Shown piece after piece: positions 1-9,744 of a stretch of 64,000 nt of DNA. The notes beneath the pieces were generated by a model. It was not told the DNA's origin, made no database searches, and saw only the letters and a list, made by a program, of their open reading frames with translations. The translations under genes were made by a program, and so were the position numbers. This DNA is from Mucilaginibacter flavidus (GTDB lineage Bacteria; Bacteroidota; Bacteroidia; Sphingobacteriales; Sphingobacteriaceae). The stretch's first letter is position 1, and every line of letters starts with the position of its first letter. The stretch spans positions 171,884-235,883 of the forward strand of contig NZ_JAMXOE010000009.1 of the NCBI RefSeq assembly GCF_024055575.1, read 5' to 3'.

Positions 1-321
1 GTAATTTGATGATTTTTAAGCGTATTTGATGGTAAATTTGAAAATAATCCTTGATGGTAGTGTTTTATATACGCACAAGAAATATTCGCCAAGGGCATTA
101 AGGATTACATCGGTGTGTTATTCCCATTTTAAAAACGATAGTGGGCTGATAGAAATCACAATCCGCTCCATGCTAAAACGCAGTTTACGTGGTGTATTGA
201 TTTTTCAATCTTAATGATAAATCGACTTATAGAAAAGCTGGCTTGTAAAATAATGTCGTTGAAAAGAATAGAAAAACAATAAGTAGAAAGCTATTTACAT
301 ACAATAAATAATGCCGCAAAC
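1..321. other. AT-rich region with no supported gene
   Basis: This stretch lies beyond the 3' end of the polysaccharide operon. A 62-codon open frame on the plus strand (26-214) has no recognisable domain, signal peptide or convincing start and is treated as chance. Nothing else was recognised apart from the hairpin that ends the operon, listed separately. Confidence 0.5.
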
Positions 322-354
322 AAAAAAGCATTCCCGGCATAAAACCGCAATGCT
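322..354 (-). terminator. Probable intrinsic terminator of the polysaccharide operon
   Basis: On the minus strand AGCATT pairs with AATGCT (plus 349-354 and 327-332), with a short inner GG/CC stem, followed by a run of six T (plus 322-327). The hairpin begins inside the stop codon of the last glycosyltransferase gene. Position and T-run fit a Rho-independent terminator; the stem is short, so efficiency is uncertain. Confidence 0.55.
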
Positions 355-1495
355 ATTTTTTTACTGCTAAAACCTTTGGATTGTGTTCCTGGAATTTCGA
401 GTGGATTAAGCCAACTATTTTATCAATAAATACTTGTTCGTCGAATTTCCTGGCATGTGCCCGGATATATTCCGGGTTAAATTGCAATGTCTCAAATTGT
501 TTGAGTGATTTTTTTAGCGATTGCTCATTTTGCTCGTCGAAAAATAAGGCGCTGGCCTGGGAGGCATCATTTGTGTAAGGTTCCATTGTTTCCAGTACAC
601 CACCCTTGCCATAAGCAATTACCGGCCTTCCTGCCGCATTTGCTTCAAGTGGTGTTATGCCATAATCTTCCAACTGCGGAAAAATCAACGCTTTGCAATT
701 AGCAAACAATTTAGCCAGTTCGTCTTTAGGAACTTTGCTTTTTATGGTGATATTATTATCTGCCATATCCCTGATCTTATCTGCCATTGAACCATTACCA
801 ACAACCATTAAAGGAATGTTGAGTTCTTTAAATACACTTAAAACCAGGTCTACTTTTTTGTACGGTTCAAATCTTGATACTACTAAGTAATAATCTTTGC
901 TATCGGACGAAATATAAAAATCGTTGCACTTAACGGGGGGATTGACAATAGTAATTTCTTTATCCTCACCATAAGCTTTTTTAATTCGGCCAGCTACAAT
1001 TTTAGAGTTGGCAATAAAATAGTTTATTTTCTTTGTTGAGTCTTTATCAAGCTTCCTTAAAGTTTTAATAACAAGCTGATACAGTTTTTTTTTGAAAAAT
1101 GAAGCCCCTGCGATTTGAGGATACGACTCGGGTTCCCAGGCTAATCTAAAGGGGTTATGGCAATAGCAGATAACCACTGTGTTTTTGGAAATCTTAACAT
1201 ATTTGGCGCAAAAAGTAGTCGACATTAAAACGACATCAAACCCCTCAATCTTCATTTGTTGCATCGCCATTAATCCCAGGGGGAAAAAGTAGCGTTTCAT
1301 TTGCCGCTCGGTTTTCGCTATGCGCTGATATGAACTCGTGATTATAGTTGCCGATTTAAATTCCGGATAGGTGAGGTCGGGCTGATAACAAAGGGTGTAA
1401 ATTGGAGCTTCCGGAAATGCCCGGTGAAACGTAAGTGCAACCTGTTCGGCGCCGCCTCGCCGCATTAAGTCATCCTGTACTATTGCTATCTTCAT
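353..1495 (-). CDS. GT4-family glycosyltransferase
   Basis: A 380-residue GT-B fold retaining glycosyltransferase that probably adds a sugar to the lipid-linked repeat unit at the cytoplasmic face. The N-terminus has the Rossmann entry with a GGAEQV motif (about residues 14-19). The C-terminal nucleotide-sugar half shows SRFEPYKKVD and the EX7E motif of GT4 enzymes in EDYGITPLE, followed by an AAGRPVIAYGKGG stretch typical of donor binding. It is the last gene of the operon, 8 bp after the GH-A gene, and its stop codon lies in a terminator hairpin. Acceptor and donor cannot be told from sequence. Family call is firm, specificity unknown. Confidence 0.88.
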   Translation of the reverse strand: MKIAIVQDDLMRRGGAEQVALTFHRAFPEAPIYTLCYQPDLTYPEFKSATIITSSYQRIAKTERQMKRYFFPLGLMAMQQMKIEGFDVVLMSTTFCAKYVKISKNTVVICYCHNPFRLAWEPESYPQIAGASFFKKKLYQLVIKTLRKLDKDSTKKINYFIANSKIVAGRIKKAYGEDKEITIVNPPVKCNDFYISSDSKDYYLVVSRFEPYKKVDLVLSVFKELNIPLMVVGNGSMADKIRDMADNNITIKSKVPKDELAKLFANCKALIFPQLEDYGITPLEANAAGRPVIAYGKGGVLETMEPYTNDASQASALFFDEQNEQSLKKSLKQFETLQFNPEYIRAHARKFDEQVFIDKIVGLIHSKFQEHNPKVLAVKK

Positions 1496-1503
1496 GCGTT
1501 GTA

Positions 1504-2520
1504 TTAATTGTTTTTGGTCATTCGCGCTTTTGCAAATGGCTTATATTTAATTTGCCCTGAAATAGCATCTCGTTCAACGATGCCAAATTTTTTCTCATAC
1601 TGCATCTTGTCAGACATCTTCAAATCAGGCTCATCTAAAAGTTCATAAATAAATAAAGCCTGTATCATTTTATTCTTACTGCAATTATTTATAAAATCAT
1701 TTAAAATTGCACTTTGAGATTCTTCCCTTCTATTAATCGATCCCCAAAATTGATTAAACTCTGTTATCCAAATTGGTTTTTTATAATTGTAGACAGCCAG
1801 GAGATCATTAACTGTATTTTGATAATCAACCGACTGTGAGTACATTTTGTTAGAATACCAATGCTGTCCAATAATGTCAAAATTAATATTATACGACTTT
1901 AGCAATTTTATAAAACCGGAATGAGTTTCGCACATATTAATAATAGTTTTTGCAGTTGGATCACTTTCTTTAACACCGTCATTCATTCCTTTCAAAAAAT
2001 TGCAAATAATTTTGGATTTTGCGGAGTCATAATCAGAAGTGTCCTTTCCATCAAGCGTACGTTTTTTTAAAAGCTTTAAGTCTATTTCATTTGCTATCTC
2101 ATAGTGATCAAAATATTTGCCGTATTTGGTAGCAAAGCCACCTGCCATCTTTTTCCCCAAATTGTAGGCAGTAAGCGCGTCATTACACTGCTCGTAACCA
2201 TGTGGATAAAGCATTGGCAGGATTTTTAGATTGTTTTGCTGAAATACAGTCGCCAGTTCCAGGAACTTTGATTCATTAGTGATCGTTCCATTTAAATCTG
2301 TTCCTATATCCACTCTATAATATGACATGCCCAGGGATTTCAATAGAGAGGCTTGGGTAGCAACCGGGGTAGAAAGGTATACTTTGTGGTTTAGAGGGTG
2401 GCCATTAACACCTAAAATAAATGGATCGTTTACCATAGGTAAATAGAATCCCGACAACATTAAACAAATTATCAATATTCCCGATACTGAGCTCATTCTT
2501 AATACAATTGAATTCTTCAT
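1504..2520 (-). CDS. Secreted or membrane-anchored clan GH-A glycoside hydrolase
   Basis: This 338-residue protein has an N-terminal hydrophobic segment (about residues 12-30) that could be a signal peptide or anchor. The rest looks like a TIM-barrel glycosidase of clan GH-A: HYEIANEID carries the Asn-Glu pair expected for the acid/base, and IWITEFNQF carries the TEF expected for the nucleophile on a late strand. The exact GH family (GH39-like or GH5-like) is not clear. It lies inside the polysaccharide operon between two GT4 genes, so it may trim or release the polymer, as hydrolases in EPS loci often do; that role is inferred from position. Confidence 0.7.
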   Translation of the reverse strand: MKNSIVLRMSSVSGILIICLMLSGFYLPMVNDPFILGVNGHPLNHKVYLSTPVATQASLLKSLGMSYYRVDIGTDLNGTITNESKFLELATVFQQNNLKILPMLYPHGYEQCNDALTAYNLGKKMAGGFATKYGKYFDHYEIANEIDLKLLKKRTLDGKDTSDYDSAKSKIICNFLKGMNDGVKESDPTAKTIINMCETHSGFIKLLKSYNINFDIIGQHWYSNKMYSQSVDYQNTVNDLLAVYNYKKPIWITEFNQFWGSINRREESQSAILNDFINNCSKNKMIQALFIYELLDEPDLKMSDKMQYEKKFGIVERDAISGQIKYKPFAKARMTKNN

Positions 2521-2563
2521 AAGTGATTAATTAATATTCGTTATATCTCCTTAAATAACTTTA

Positions 2564-3616
2564 TTAGAGAAATAATCTTTCATAAAGTTTTCTTGCAGAT
2601 TCTTCCCATGTATATTCTTTGTTTACTAAATGCCCATTTGCTATTAAATTGTTTCTTAAATGAGCGTCGTTATTTATATCTAAAATACTTTTCCTTAGTT
2701 GCTCCGGGTCCAATGCATCTACAAACAACGCTGCGTTTCGCCCAATTTCGATCATACTTGTATTATTGGCAGCAATAACAGGACAACCGCAACTCATGGC
2801 TTCAAGCATAGGTATTCCAAAGCCCTCATATAGTGATACGTAAACGAAAACAAAAGCATTTTTGTATAAAAATCCAAGTTCTTCGTCTGATACATAACCG
2901 AGAAATAAAATTTTTTTATTTTTTACGGCCTCATTTATGTAGTCGACTTTATTAAAGGCTTTATTGGCTTCACCGGCAACTACTAAATGCATATCACTAT
3001 CGATCTTATTAAATGCCTCTATAATTGTCTTGAAATTCTTTCGTGGGTTTATTGATGATACGGCCAATATGTATTTTTTGTCGTTTAATTCCCAACGATC
3101 GCTAGTATCATTTGGGGAAATAGTTTTGGATACTGCGTTATTTACGACAAAAACGCTGTCGGGATTAATAGAAAAATAGCTAATTATTTCTGATTTTGAG
3201 AATTCACTTACGGTAAATATTTTTTTAGCCCTTTTTACCAGTAATGGCATCACTACTTTATAAAATAAAAAAAATTTTTTCGAAAACCATTCCTTATGTT
3301 TTAACACAGCAATGTCGTGTATCGTAATCGAATTATTATTGTAGCGTAAAGGAGCGATGTTACACAAATTCACTAATAAAGGGTTTCCGTGCTTCTTCAG
3401 CCAATCAGGCAGTTCAACCTGTTCCCAATAATAACCTGATTTCGTTCCAATAATTTTAACATTTAATTTTTCTGCTATACTTTGATGAATTATATTACCG
3501 GGAGATAAAAAAATTATATGTTTATCAAACAGTCTTAATTGCAAACATATTTCAATCGCATAACGCTGAACGCCCGTAATTTGTTGAGATAGAAATCTAC
3601 AATTTATGCAAATCAT
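2564..3616 (-). CDS. GT4-family glycosyltransferase
   Basis: A GT-B glycosyltransferase of about 350 residues. The start at 3616 (MICINCRFL) is preferred over the longer frame from 3670, because the extra 18 residues lie inside the upstream gene and look like its shadow. With this start the gene overlaps the polymerase gene by 20 bp, which suggests translational coupling. Motifs: AVSSINPRKNF, typical of GT4 mannosyl/rhamnosyl-type enzymes, and EX7E in EGFGIPMLE followed by MSCGCPVIAANNTSM. It probably extends the repeat unit in the cytoplasm; the sugar is unknown. Confidence 0.87.
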   Translation of the reverse strand: MICINCRFLSQQITGVQRYAIEICLQLRLFDKHIIFLSPGNIIHQSIAEKLNVKIIGTKSGYYWEQVELPDWLKKHGNPLLVNLCNIAPLRYNNNSITIHDIAVLKHKEWFSKKFFLFYKVVMPLLVKRAKKIFTVSEFSKSEIISYFSINPDSVFVVNNAVSKTISPNDTSDRWELNDKKYILAVSSINPRKNFKTIIEAFNKIDSDMHLVVAGEANKAFNKVDYINEAVKNKKILFLGYVSDEELGFLYKNAFVFVYVSLYEGFGIPMLEAMSCGCPVIAANNTSMIEIGRNAALFVDALDPEQLRKSILDINNDAHLRNNLIANGHLVNKEYTWEESARKLYERLFL

Positions 3617-4826
3617 AATTGAACTCAGTTGATGAAATTTCAGTATCTTCTTTTTGGGCTGCGAACCCATTAAAAGACATAAATAATGAAATAGTAATTA
3701 CCAATTGACCTATCGGCGATTCCAGGATATTTGTTGTAATCCCATAGCTGAATAAAAATACGGTCATGTATTTAAATAAGTCGTCTTTCACTATTTTTAG
3801 ACGTTTTGCAATCACGAAAAACAAGACGAAGGCCAAAAGTCCAAGATTTGAATACAAAAAAATAAAAAAATTGTCGCCTGGACTTGCCAACCTGGCGTTT
3901 CCATACAATTGTTTTCCTAAACCAACGTCTCCAATCCCCAATCCAAGAACATACGAGATAAAATCTTTAAACTGATGCATAATGAATGGCCATTCGTTAT
4001 AAATCCTGTCTTTAAAAGATTGGTTATTAAAGAATGGAATTTCAAAATCTTTTAAGAGCCCTAACGGAAGTATAATCATTAATGCTGATAGTAAAATAAC
4101 AATAGTCTTTAGCGAGAATTCTTTAAACCTTTCTCTAAAACTGTTAGTTATATAAACAAAATAAACAACCGCCAGTGAAACCAGGCACCCTTTTGTTGTG
4201 GTCAAATAAATAGAAATGAAAGCTATGGTAAATACTATATGTATTAGTACCAGGTTTTTGTATTTGCAAATTATTAATATCAAAAAGAACATCACTGCGA
4301 GCGCCGCATCGTACGATGATCTTGAAAAGCCGGCGATTCTTTCAATCCCTCCAGTCGTCCAGTCTTTAGAAACGTCGACATTGCCCCCGCCAATACTTGC
4401 GCTTGCAAGACCTTTCCAGGGGAAATCAAAATAATAATCGTAAACGATACCAGCAGAGCAAAGTAAGAAAAGTGATATGAATATCGTTTTTTTGGTAGCT
4501 ATAAAATCTAAAACTTCATAGTTGAAGAAATAAAAGAAGAAAAGTGGTATAATAATGTAAAAGAAATATAATACCACTTTATAATCTGCAAGTGCCAACG
4601 AATACAATATGAGTATAACTAAGTACGAGCACAGCCAGATATTATTATTTATGAACGCAAGAAGAGATTTAAATTTGTACAGTAGAATTAAAGAAATTAA
4701 AATCAAATTAATAGCGTAAATCAATGCATCGTTACGCAAAATAAAAGAATAGAAAAATCGCAGCGGAGCCGGAAAGAAATAACTAATTATAATATAATAA
4801 ACAAAAACGTTCTTTAGTATTTTCAT
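3597..4826 (-). CDS. Wzy/O-antigen ligase-like polymerase
   Basis: This 409-residue integral membrane protein has around ten to twelve hydrophobic segments and a larger loop between about residues 130 and 160 (GLASASIGGGNVDVSKDWTT and following) that contains conserved-looking GRS/ERIAGFSRSSYDAA residues. This layout fits the O-antigen ligase/polymerase (Wzy/WaaL, PF04932-like) superfamily, which joins undecaprenyl-linked repeat units in the periplasm. Sequence identity in this family is low, so topology and context (flippase, GTs, Wzc and OPX in the same operon) carry the call. Polymerase versus ligase cannot be decided. Confidence 0.7.
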   Translation of the reverse strand: MKILKNVFVYYIIISYFFPAPLRFFYSFILRNDALIYAINLILISLILLYKFKSLLAFINNNIWLCSYLVILILYSLALADYKVVLYFFYIIIPLFFFYFFNYEVLDFIATKKTIFISLFLLCSAGIVYDYYFDFPWKGLASASIGGGNVDVSKDWTTGGIERIAGFSRSSYDAALAVMFFLILIICKYKNLVLIHIVFTIAFISIYLTTTKGCLVSLAVVYFVYITNSFRERFKEFSLKTIVILLSALMIILPLGLLKDFEIPFFNNQSFKDRIYNEWPFIMHQFKDFISYVLGLGIGDVGLGKQLYGNARLASPGDNFFIFLYSNLGLLAFVLFFVIAKRLKIVKDDLFKYMTVFLFSYGITTNILESPIGQLVITISLFMSFNGFAAQKEDTEISSTEFNYDLHKL

Positions 4827-4833
4827 AATAACT

Positions 4834-6030
4834 TTAGTCGGTTAATAAAACTTTGTAAAATACGTCTGACGTTTCCGCCAAATTTTTACTTATACTAAAT
4901 TTAGCCGCATATTGCGGTCCCATGCCCCCTTTTTGCAATACTAACACCGGGGCATCGCTGATCTCAGTAATTTTATTTGTTAACTCTCCGTTTGTCGGAG
5001 CAAATAACCAACTGCAATTACTGTTATAAAGTTCCATTAATCCTCCGCGGTCGCTCATACATACCGGCACTCCGCAAGCCAAAGCTTCAATTACTACTCT
5101 TCCAAATGGTTCAAACCATAAAGAAGGTATTATCAGTACATCTATTTTTGAAAAGAAATCATTTGCTTTAACAACACCTAGAAACGAATGTTTAATATTA
5201 ATCGAGTGTAATTTTGCGGAGCTTTCTTGAATCTTTTCGTCCTCACCTTTGCCTGCAAACAATACTTCAATTTTCTGGCGTACTGAACTCTTCAACGCGA
5301 TGAGTTCATCAACTAAAAAATCAAATCCTTTATCAAAGCTCAATCGTCCCATATAACCCAAAGTTACCTTGCCTGCTGTAGTTATTTGGCGCTTTGGGTA
5401 TTGAGACGTCGGTGTCGGCACCGCATTATAAATCACATTTGCCTCCGTCTTAATAACACCATATTGCTTATGTTTATTCAGAACGAAATCGCTTATAGCT
5501 ATAAAGTGATCCGGATATTTAAAGAACGTTTTTTTTAGACTATGTGTTATCTTACAATCAATACATAATTTATCACAAGGATGACCATTTTGGAAAAGGA
5601 TAGACTTATGACAAAGCAGGTAATAATCTCTAATTGTATGTACAAGTTTGAGTCGCTTGTTTTTTATTAACTTCCAAATAATAGGAGAGATCCCCTGTAT
5701 ATTGTTAGTGTTCGTTATGTCGGGATTGATCCTGTCAATTATTTTGCTAAGCGTGTAAAAATGAATTAAATTAAAAGAATCAACAACATGCCATACAATT
5801 TTTGCCAATGCGCTGCGTTTTTTATTGGTAAAGGTGTTATAAATGTTTTTTTGTTTAAATTGAATAATCAATACCCCATTGTGCCTGTATATTCTTTGGT
5901 GGTCACCGATGCAGATCACGAAGACTTTATGACGCTCCGCTACTAATGCCTCTGCCAGATATTGAACCGATATCTCTGCACCGCCTACAAATTTTGGATA
6001 ATAAAATGTGTTAATTATCAATATTCTCAT
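4834..6030 (-). CDS. GT4-family glycosyltransferase
   Basis: A 398-residue GT-B enzyme with the glycine-rich N-terminal GGAEISVQYLAEAL segment (residues 16-29). A Cys-containing central stretch (CHKSILFQNGHPC, CIDC) is seen in a subgroup of bacterial GT4 proteins. The C-terminal half has GYMGRLSFDKGFD and EX7E in EPFGRVVIE with ALACGVPVCMSDRGG. It is 7 bp from the polymerase gene and 11 bp from the flippase gene, so co-transcribed. Likely role: one of the glycosyl transfers building the repeat unit. Donor and acceptor unknown. Confidence 0.87.
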   Translation of the reverse strand: MRILIINTFYYPKFVGGAEISVQYLAEALVAERHKVFVICIGDHQRIYRHNGVLIIQFKQKNIYNTFTNKKRSALAKIVWHVVDSFNLIHFYTLSKIIDRINPDITNTNNIQGISPIIWKLIKNKRLKLVHTIRDYYLLCHKSILFQNGHPCDKLCIDCKITHSLKKTFFKYPDHFIAISDFVLNKHKQYGVIKTEANVIYNAVPTPTSQYPKRQITTAGKVTLGYMGRLSFDKGFDFLVDELIALKSSVRQKIEVLFAGKGEDEKIQESSAKLHSINIKHSFLGVVKANDFFSKIDVLIIPSLWFEPFGRVVIEALACGVPVCMSDRGGLMELYNSNCSWLFAPTNGELTNKITEISDAPVLVLQKGGMGPQYAAKFSISKNLAETSDVFYKVLLTD

Positions 6031-6041
6031 CCATTAATGAA

Positions 6042-7463
6042 TTAAGCCCCGGTGTATTTTGATTGAATCGTAATTATTAATTTTTTAATCTCTGTTCGGC
6101 TTTCAAATAAAATGCTTAAAAACAAGGCAATTAGAACTGCGAATTTTATTATCGATATGTTAAAAAAAATGGCCGTCCATAACAAAATCGATAAAAATAT
6201 TTTAGGTGCCCAAAACCAAAGCACAGCAGGTGTCTTGAAATTCAAGGTTTTGATGTACGAATAAAACATGTTAAATGTCAATACAGCCAATAAGAAGCTA
6301 AGCGCATAATATTGGGCCACGGCAATTAACGATATGGTTGAACCAAAAATAATTCCGCCAACCAAAAAAAATGCAGATACCCAGCCAGATATCATATATT
6401 GCCGTTCTTTACCCTGTAAAATTAATAATTGCCCAACCGTTGAAAGTAAAGTTTGCGTATAAATAAGTAAACCGAAGTATGGCAAAAACTGCGCTACTTT
6501 GATCCACTTTACACCCCAAAGAAGCATCACTAAATGATCTGGCACCGCAATTAAAATAAAAACGAGTGGGAAACTCAATAAAGTGATAACCCTTAATACA
6601 AAATAATATTCCTGCTCAATATCTCCACCTTCTTGTTTTAACCTCTTTAAGCTTGGAAATAAAATATTGGCAAACAGTCCTGAAATCAATACCAATGGCA
6701 ATGTTAATAAAGAATAGGCCCTGCTATATAGCCCTAAATCACTTGTTCCATAAACCCGCCCAACAATCATATTATCAGAGTTTCGCGACCAGTAGTTGAT
6801 TGCGTTGAAGCCGATAACGCTCGCCACAAGTTTTCTTGTATGCTTAAAACCTACTTTAATATAATTAAGCGGATAAATTTTAAAACCTAATTTTACGTTA
6901 CGTTCATAAGAAATAGCCATTATAATAGCATTAACTATTTGAGGAAATACCAACGCCCAATAACCGGCCCCTAAAAGTGCTAATACAATAGTTATGCTTA
7001 CAGATACAACCATGCCCAGCAACGTCACTTTCCCTATTGTAGCAAACCTAAGTTGCTTGGCTAATATCGCTCCTTGCACCAGGCTTAAACTGCGGAGTAA
7101 AAAAGTAAAAGATAATACGATGGTTGGCCAAAACAAATTGGGGTTTTTGTAAAAAACTGAAATTGGATAAGCCAAAGCAATTGTCATCAAAAATAATATT
7201 ATGCCCAATAGCCATGATAAATTGTTTAACACGCGTTGATAAGTGCGTCCATAGTCGCTTCTGATTAATGCATAAGACAATCCACCGTCAGAAAAAACCA
7301 TTATAAAATTTGTAAAAACAGTAATTAAACCGATCACGCCATAGCTTTCCGGGGACAATAAGCGGGAAAGTATTATGGTTGAAAGAAAATTTATGCCCTG
7401 GGATAGATAGTTGAACCCGCCAGATATTAAAATATTCTTAAATAGCCCTTTTTTAAAACTCAC
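6042..7463 (-). CDS. Wzx-like polysaccharide flippase (MOP superfamily)
   Basis: This 473-residue protein has about twelve to fourteen transmembrane segments and the N-terminal GGFNYLSQGINFLSTIILSR pattern of the polysaccharide-transport (PST/Wzx, WzxC-like) branch of the MOP superfamily. The second half has the RAYSLLTLPLVLISGLF type segment common to this group. It should move the undecaprenyl-linked repeat unit from the cytoplasmic to the periplasmic face, handing it to the Wzy-like protein encoded two genes downstream. Family confident, substrate not known. Confidence 0.88.
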   Translation of the reverse strand: MSFKKGLFKNILISGGFNYLSQGINFLSTIILSRLLSPESYGVIGLITVFTNFIMVFSDGGLSYALIRSDYGRTYQRVLNNLSWLLGIILFLMTIALAYPISVFYKNPNLFWPTIVLSFTFLLRSLSLVQGAILAKQLRFATIGKVTLLGMVVSVSITIVLALLGAGYWALVFPQIVNAIIMAISYERNVKLGFKIYPLNYIKVGFKHTRKLVASVIGFNAINYWSRNSDNMIVGRVYGTSDLGLYSRAYSLLTLPLVLISGLFANILFPSLKRLKQEGGDIEQEYYFVLRVITLLSFPLVFILIAVPDHLVMLLWGVKWIKVAQFLPYFGLLIYTQTLLSTVGQLLILQGKERQYMISGWVSAFFLVGGIIFGSTISLIAVAQYYALSFLLAVLTFNMFYSYIKTLNFKTPAVLWFWAPKIFLSILLWTAIFFNISIIKFAVLIALFLSILFESRTEIKKLIITIQSKYTGA

Positions 7464-7490
7464 AATGTCCCGTATGTTTTGTTGAATATA

Positions 7491-8423
7491 TTAGTTAAGG
7501 TATTTTTTTCTCAGAAACCCCGCCAATAGTAAAGGGAAGAATGAAATTGAAAATAATGTAGTAGCATTTTTTGCAAACGCAATATTTATGTATGCCCTGG
7601 CAAATGGTTTTATTCCAAGCTGCCGATACATTGTAAACCGCCAATATGAAACGATAAAAAATTTTGATTCAAGTAAATAGCGTTTGAAATAGTTCACCGG
7701 AAGCCTTTTATAATTATCAAAGATTTCATTCATTAAACCGTCATTTCCATATCCCCAGTCTTTCTTTTTTTCTGGTTGGGTAACCCTGGTTGGCGAACTG
7801 CTTATTCGGTAAACATTGCCCTTTAAACACCAAATACCTATCATATAAATAAACAGATAGATGTTATCGACCTTATGCATTAAATAAGAATCAAGTAAAC
7901 CTTCTCTCTTTAAAACTATGCCACTTAATTGATGACCGCGATAAGAGTTACTTACAACCGCACTAAAGCCTGGATTATAAAAACAAGTAACCTCCATTTT
8001 GTCCCTCGGATCCCCAAGAACTTCATCAGCAACCGATACAGGGAAATAATTTGGAACTATCGCATAGGTGGCTTTATCCTTGCGCAGTATATCTATGCAC
8101 TCAATAAAATATTCGTAACTAATATAGTCGTCGTCGCCTAAATACATCACATATTCAGCTTCACTTTTGGATAACACAAATAATGCGTTTGCTTTTAATC
8201 CGATATTTACTGGCTGATCAAAAACATGAATCGTTATATCGTGAGTATCATTAAAGTTTCTGACTATATTTTTCGTATTATCAGTTGAGCAATTATTGGA
8301 TATGATAATATCAACGTTATCTAAAAAATCAGCCTTTTTTATTATTCCGTAAAGAATGTGCAAATTCTTAAGTAAAAATTCATCACGATTAAAAGTTGGG
8401 AGCAAGATACTTAGTAGAGCCAT
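7491..8423 (-). CDS. GT2-family glycosyltransferase
   Basis: This 310-residue inverting GT-A glycosyltransferase has the N-terminal SILLPTFNRDEFLLKNL nucleotide-binding start (residues 4-20), then IISNNCSTDNT (about 40-50) and the DXD-type metal motif in YVMYLGDDDYISYEY (about 91-105). A C-terminal hydrophobic stretch may associate it with the membrane. It probably transfers the first or an early sugar of the repeat unit. A 289-bp gap separates it from the tyvelose epimerase gene upstream, so an internal promoter is possible, but no clear one was seen. Confidence 0.87.
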   Translation of the reverse strand: MALLSILLPTFNRDEFLLKNLHILYGIIKKADFLDNVDIIISNNCSTDNTKNIVRNFNDTHDITIHVFDQPVNIGLKANALFVLSKSEAEYVMYLGDDDYISYEYFIECIDILRKDKATYAIVPNYFPVSVADEVLGDPRDKMEVTCFYNPGFSAVVSNSYRGHQLSGIVLKREGLLDSYLMHKVDNIYLFIYMIGIWCLKGNVYRISSSPTRVTQPEKKKDWGYGNDGLMNEIFDNYKRLPVNYFKRYLLESKFFIVSYWRFTMYRQLGIKPFARAYINIAFAKNATTLFSISFFPLLLAGFLRKKYLN

Positions 8424-8712
8424 TTCAATATTTTTATAAAAGATTTGTACCCATTTATTAGTCCAATTCGTTTTTTATTTGTGTCGCAGGTTCTTTCGAT
8501 GTAATAGAAAATTCGTTTAGTCGGTTGCGCAGTTAACAAAAATGTGCGCTAATACATTAGCTCAAATAGTGATTGACAATATTGCAGCCGATAACGCCCG
8601 ACAAAAGTTTTCTACTATCTGATTACAAACTTCCTCATGGTTGCAAAACCAGGCCGGTGGGCGATATAATTAACCCGATATTTGTAATTGGTGCAAATAC
8701 ATCTGCACCTAA

Positions 8713-9735
8713 TTATCCGGATACATCAACCCACGCTATCATTTTTTTAATGCCTTCAAGGCTGGAGACTTTTGGCGTCCAATTAAAGCATTTTTCTGCT
8801 TTACCGATGTCTGCTACAAAAACCTTTTGATCGCTTTGCCGCCAGGGCAAGTTTTTATACGTCATTTTAATATCCAGTTCATTTTCCAAAGCACTAAACA
8901 GCTCTAATAATGAAAGGCTGTTTTCCATGCCCCCACCTATATTAAACGCTTTTCCTGCTGTTTCATCAATTCTGCCGATGGAAGAGAAATAACAACTTAA
9001 CAGATCGTCTGCAAATAAAATATCTCTCACTTGCTTCCCGGAACCGGATATTGTAAATGGTTCTTTAAGTCTGCTTTTTTTAATATCCAGGGCCTGTTTT
9101 ACAAACCAACCCACCCAGCCTTGATCTGTGGTTGAAAATTGGCGTCCACCAAAAATTGAGGAGTGTCTGAAAACTATCGTGCGCAAGCCAAACATTTTAG
9201 CATAATCTAACATATACTGGTCTGTCGCGCCTTTCGAGCAGCCGTAAGGCGATTGAAAATCTAATGGTAATCGCTCATCAAAACCGTTGTCATATCCTAT
9301 TGCTTTATAACGGGTATCAGTTTCCTGAAAGTCTATCCAATCAAAATCACCATATACTTTGTTAGTTGATGAGTAAGTAATTATAGCTTCGGGGCTATAT
9401 TTTCTTGCGCTTTCCAAAATATTATTCCCACCTAAAACATTTATTTCAAAATCTAATCGTGGGTTTGCCAAAGAGGTTGTCATTGCTACCTGACCTGCTA
9501 AATGAAAGATAACATTAGGTTTGACGTCTTTCACCACCGTTTCGACGTCATTATAATTTCTAATATCCGCCGGATAATACTTAAACTCTCCCTGGGTTTT
9601 GAGCCACTCTAAGTTTTGAGAACTTCCATGACGAAATAAATTGTCCATCACAAACAACTCATCATTACGTTTTAAGATTTCAGACGCTAAATTGCTGCCA
9701 ACAAACCCGCATCCACCGGTAATTAAATATCTCAT
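8713..9735 (-). CDS. rfbE: CDP-paratose 2-epimerase (CDP-tyvelose epimerase)
   Basis: A 340-residue extended short-chain dehydrogenase that epimerises C2 of CDP-paratose to give CDP-tyvelose. Visible: the NAD motif GGCGFVG (residues 7-13), STNKVYG (123-129), and YGCSK (164-168) as the catalytic YxxxK. The RHSSIFGGRQFSTTDQGWVGWF stretch around residues 190-211 is characteristic of the RfbE/tyvelose epimerase branch rather than UDP-glucose epimerases. It lies 9 bp downstream of rfbH, and all other enzymes for CDP-3,6-dideoxyhexose synthesis are in the operon, which supports the assignment. Confidence 0.85.
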   Translation of the reverse strand: MRYLITGGCGFVGSNLASEILKRNDELFVMDNLFRHGSSQNLEWLKTQGEFKYYPADIRNYNDVETVVKDVKPNVIFHLAGQVAMTTSLANPRLDFEINVLGGNNILESARKYSPEAIITYSSTNKVYGDFDWIDFQETDTRYKAIGYDNGFDERLPLDFQSPYGCSKGATDQYMLDYAKMFGLRTIVFRHSSIFGGRQFSTTDQGWVGWFVKQALDIKKSRLKEPFTISGSGKQVRDILFADDLLSCYFSSIGRIDETAGKAFNIGGGMENSLSLLELFSALENELDIKMTYKNLPWRQSDQKVFVADIGKAEKCFNWTPKVSSLEGIKKMIAWVDVSG

Positions 9736-9744
9736 AGTAATAAT

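Noticed and set aside
26..214. A 62-codon plus-strand frame at the left edge
   Set aside because: No recognisable features or start context.
3617..3670. Longer N-terminus for the GT4 gene (from 3670)
   Set aside because: The 18 extra residues lie in the upstream coding region; MICINCRFL is the normal family start.
8573..8830. An 85-codon plus-strand frame
   Set aside because: It overlaps the end of the CDP-paratose 2-epimerase gene on the other strand and has no domain.
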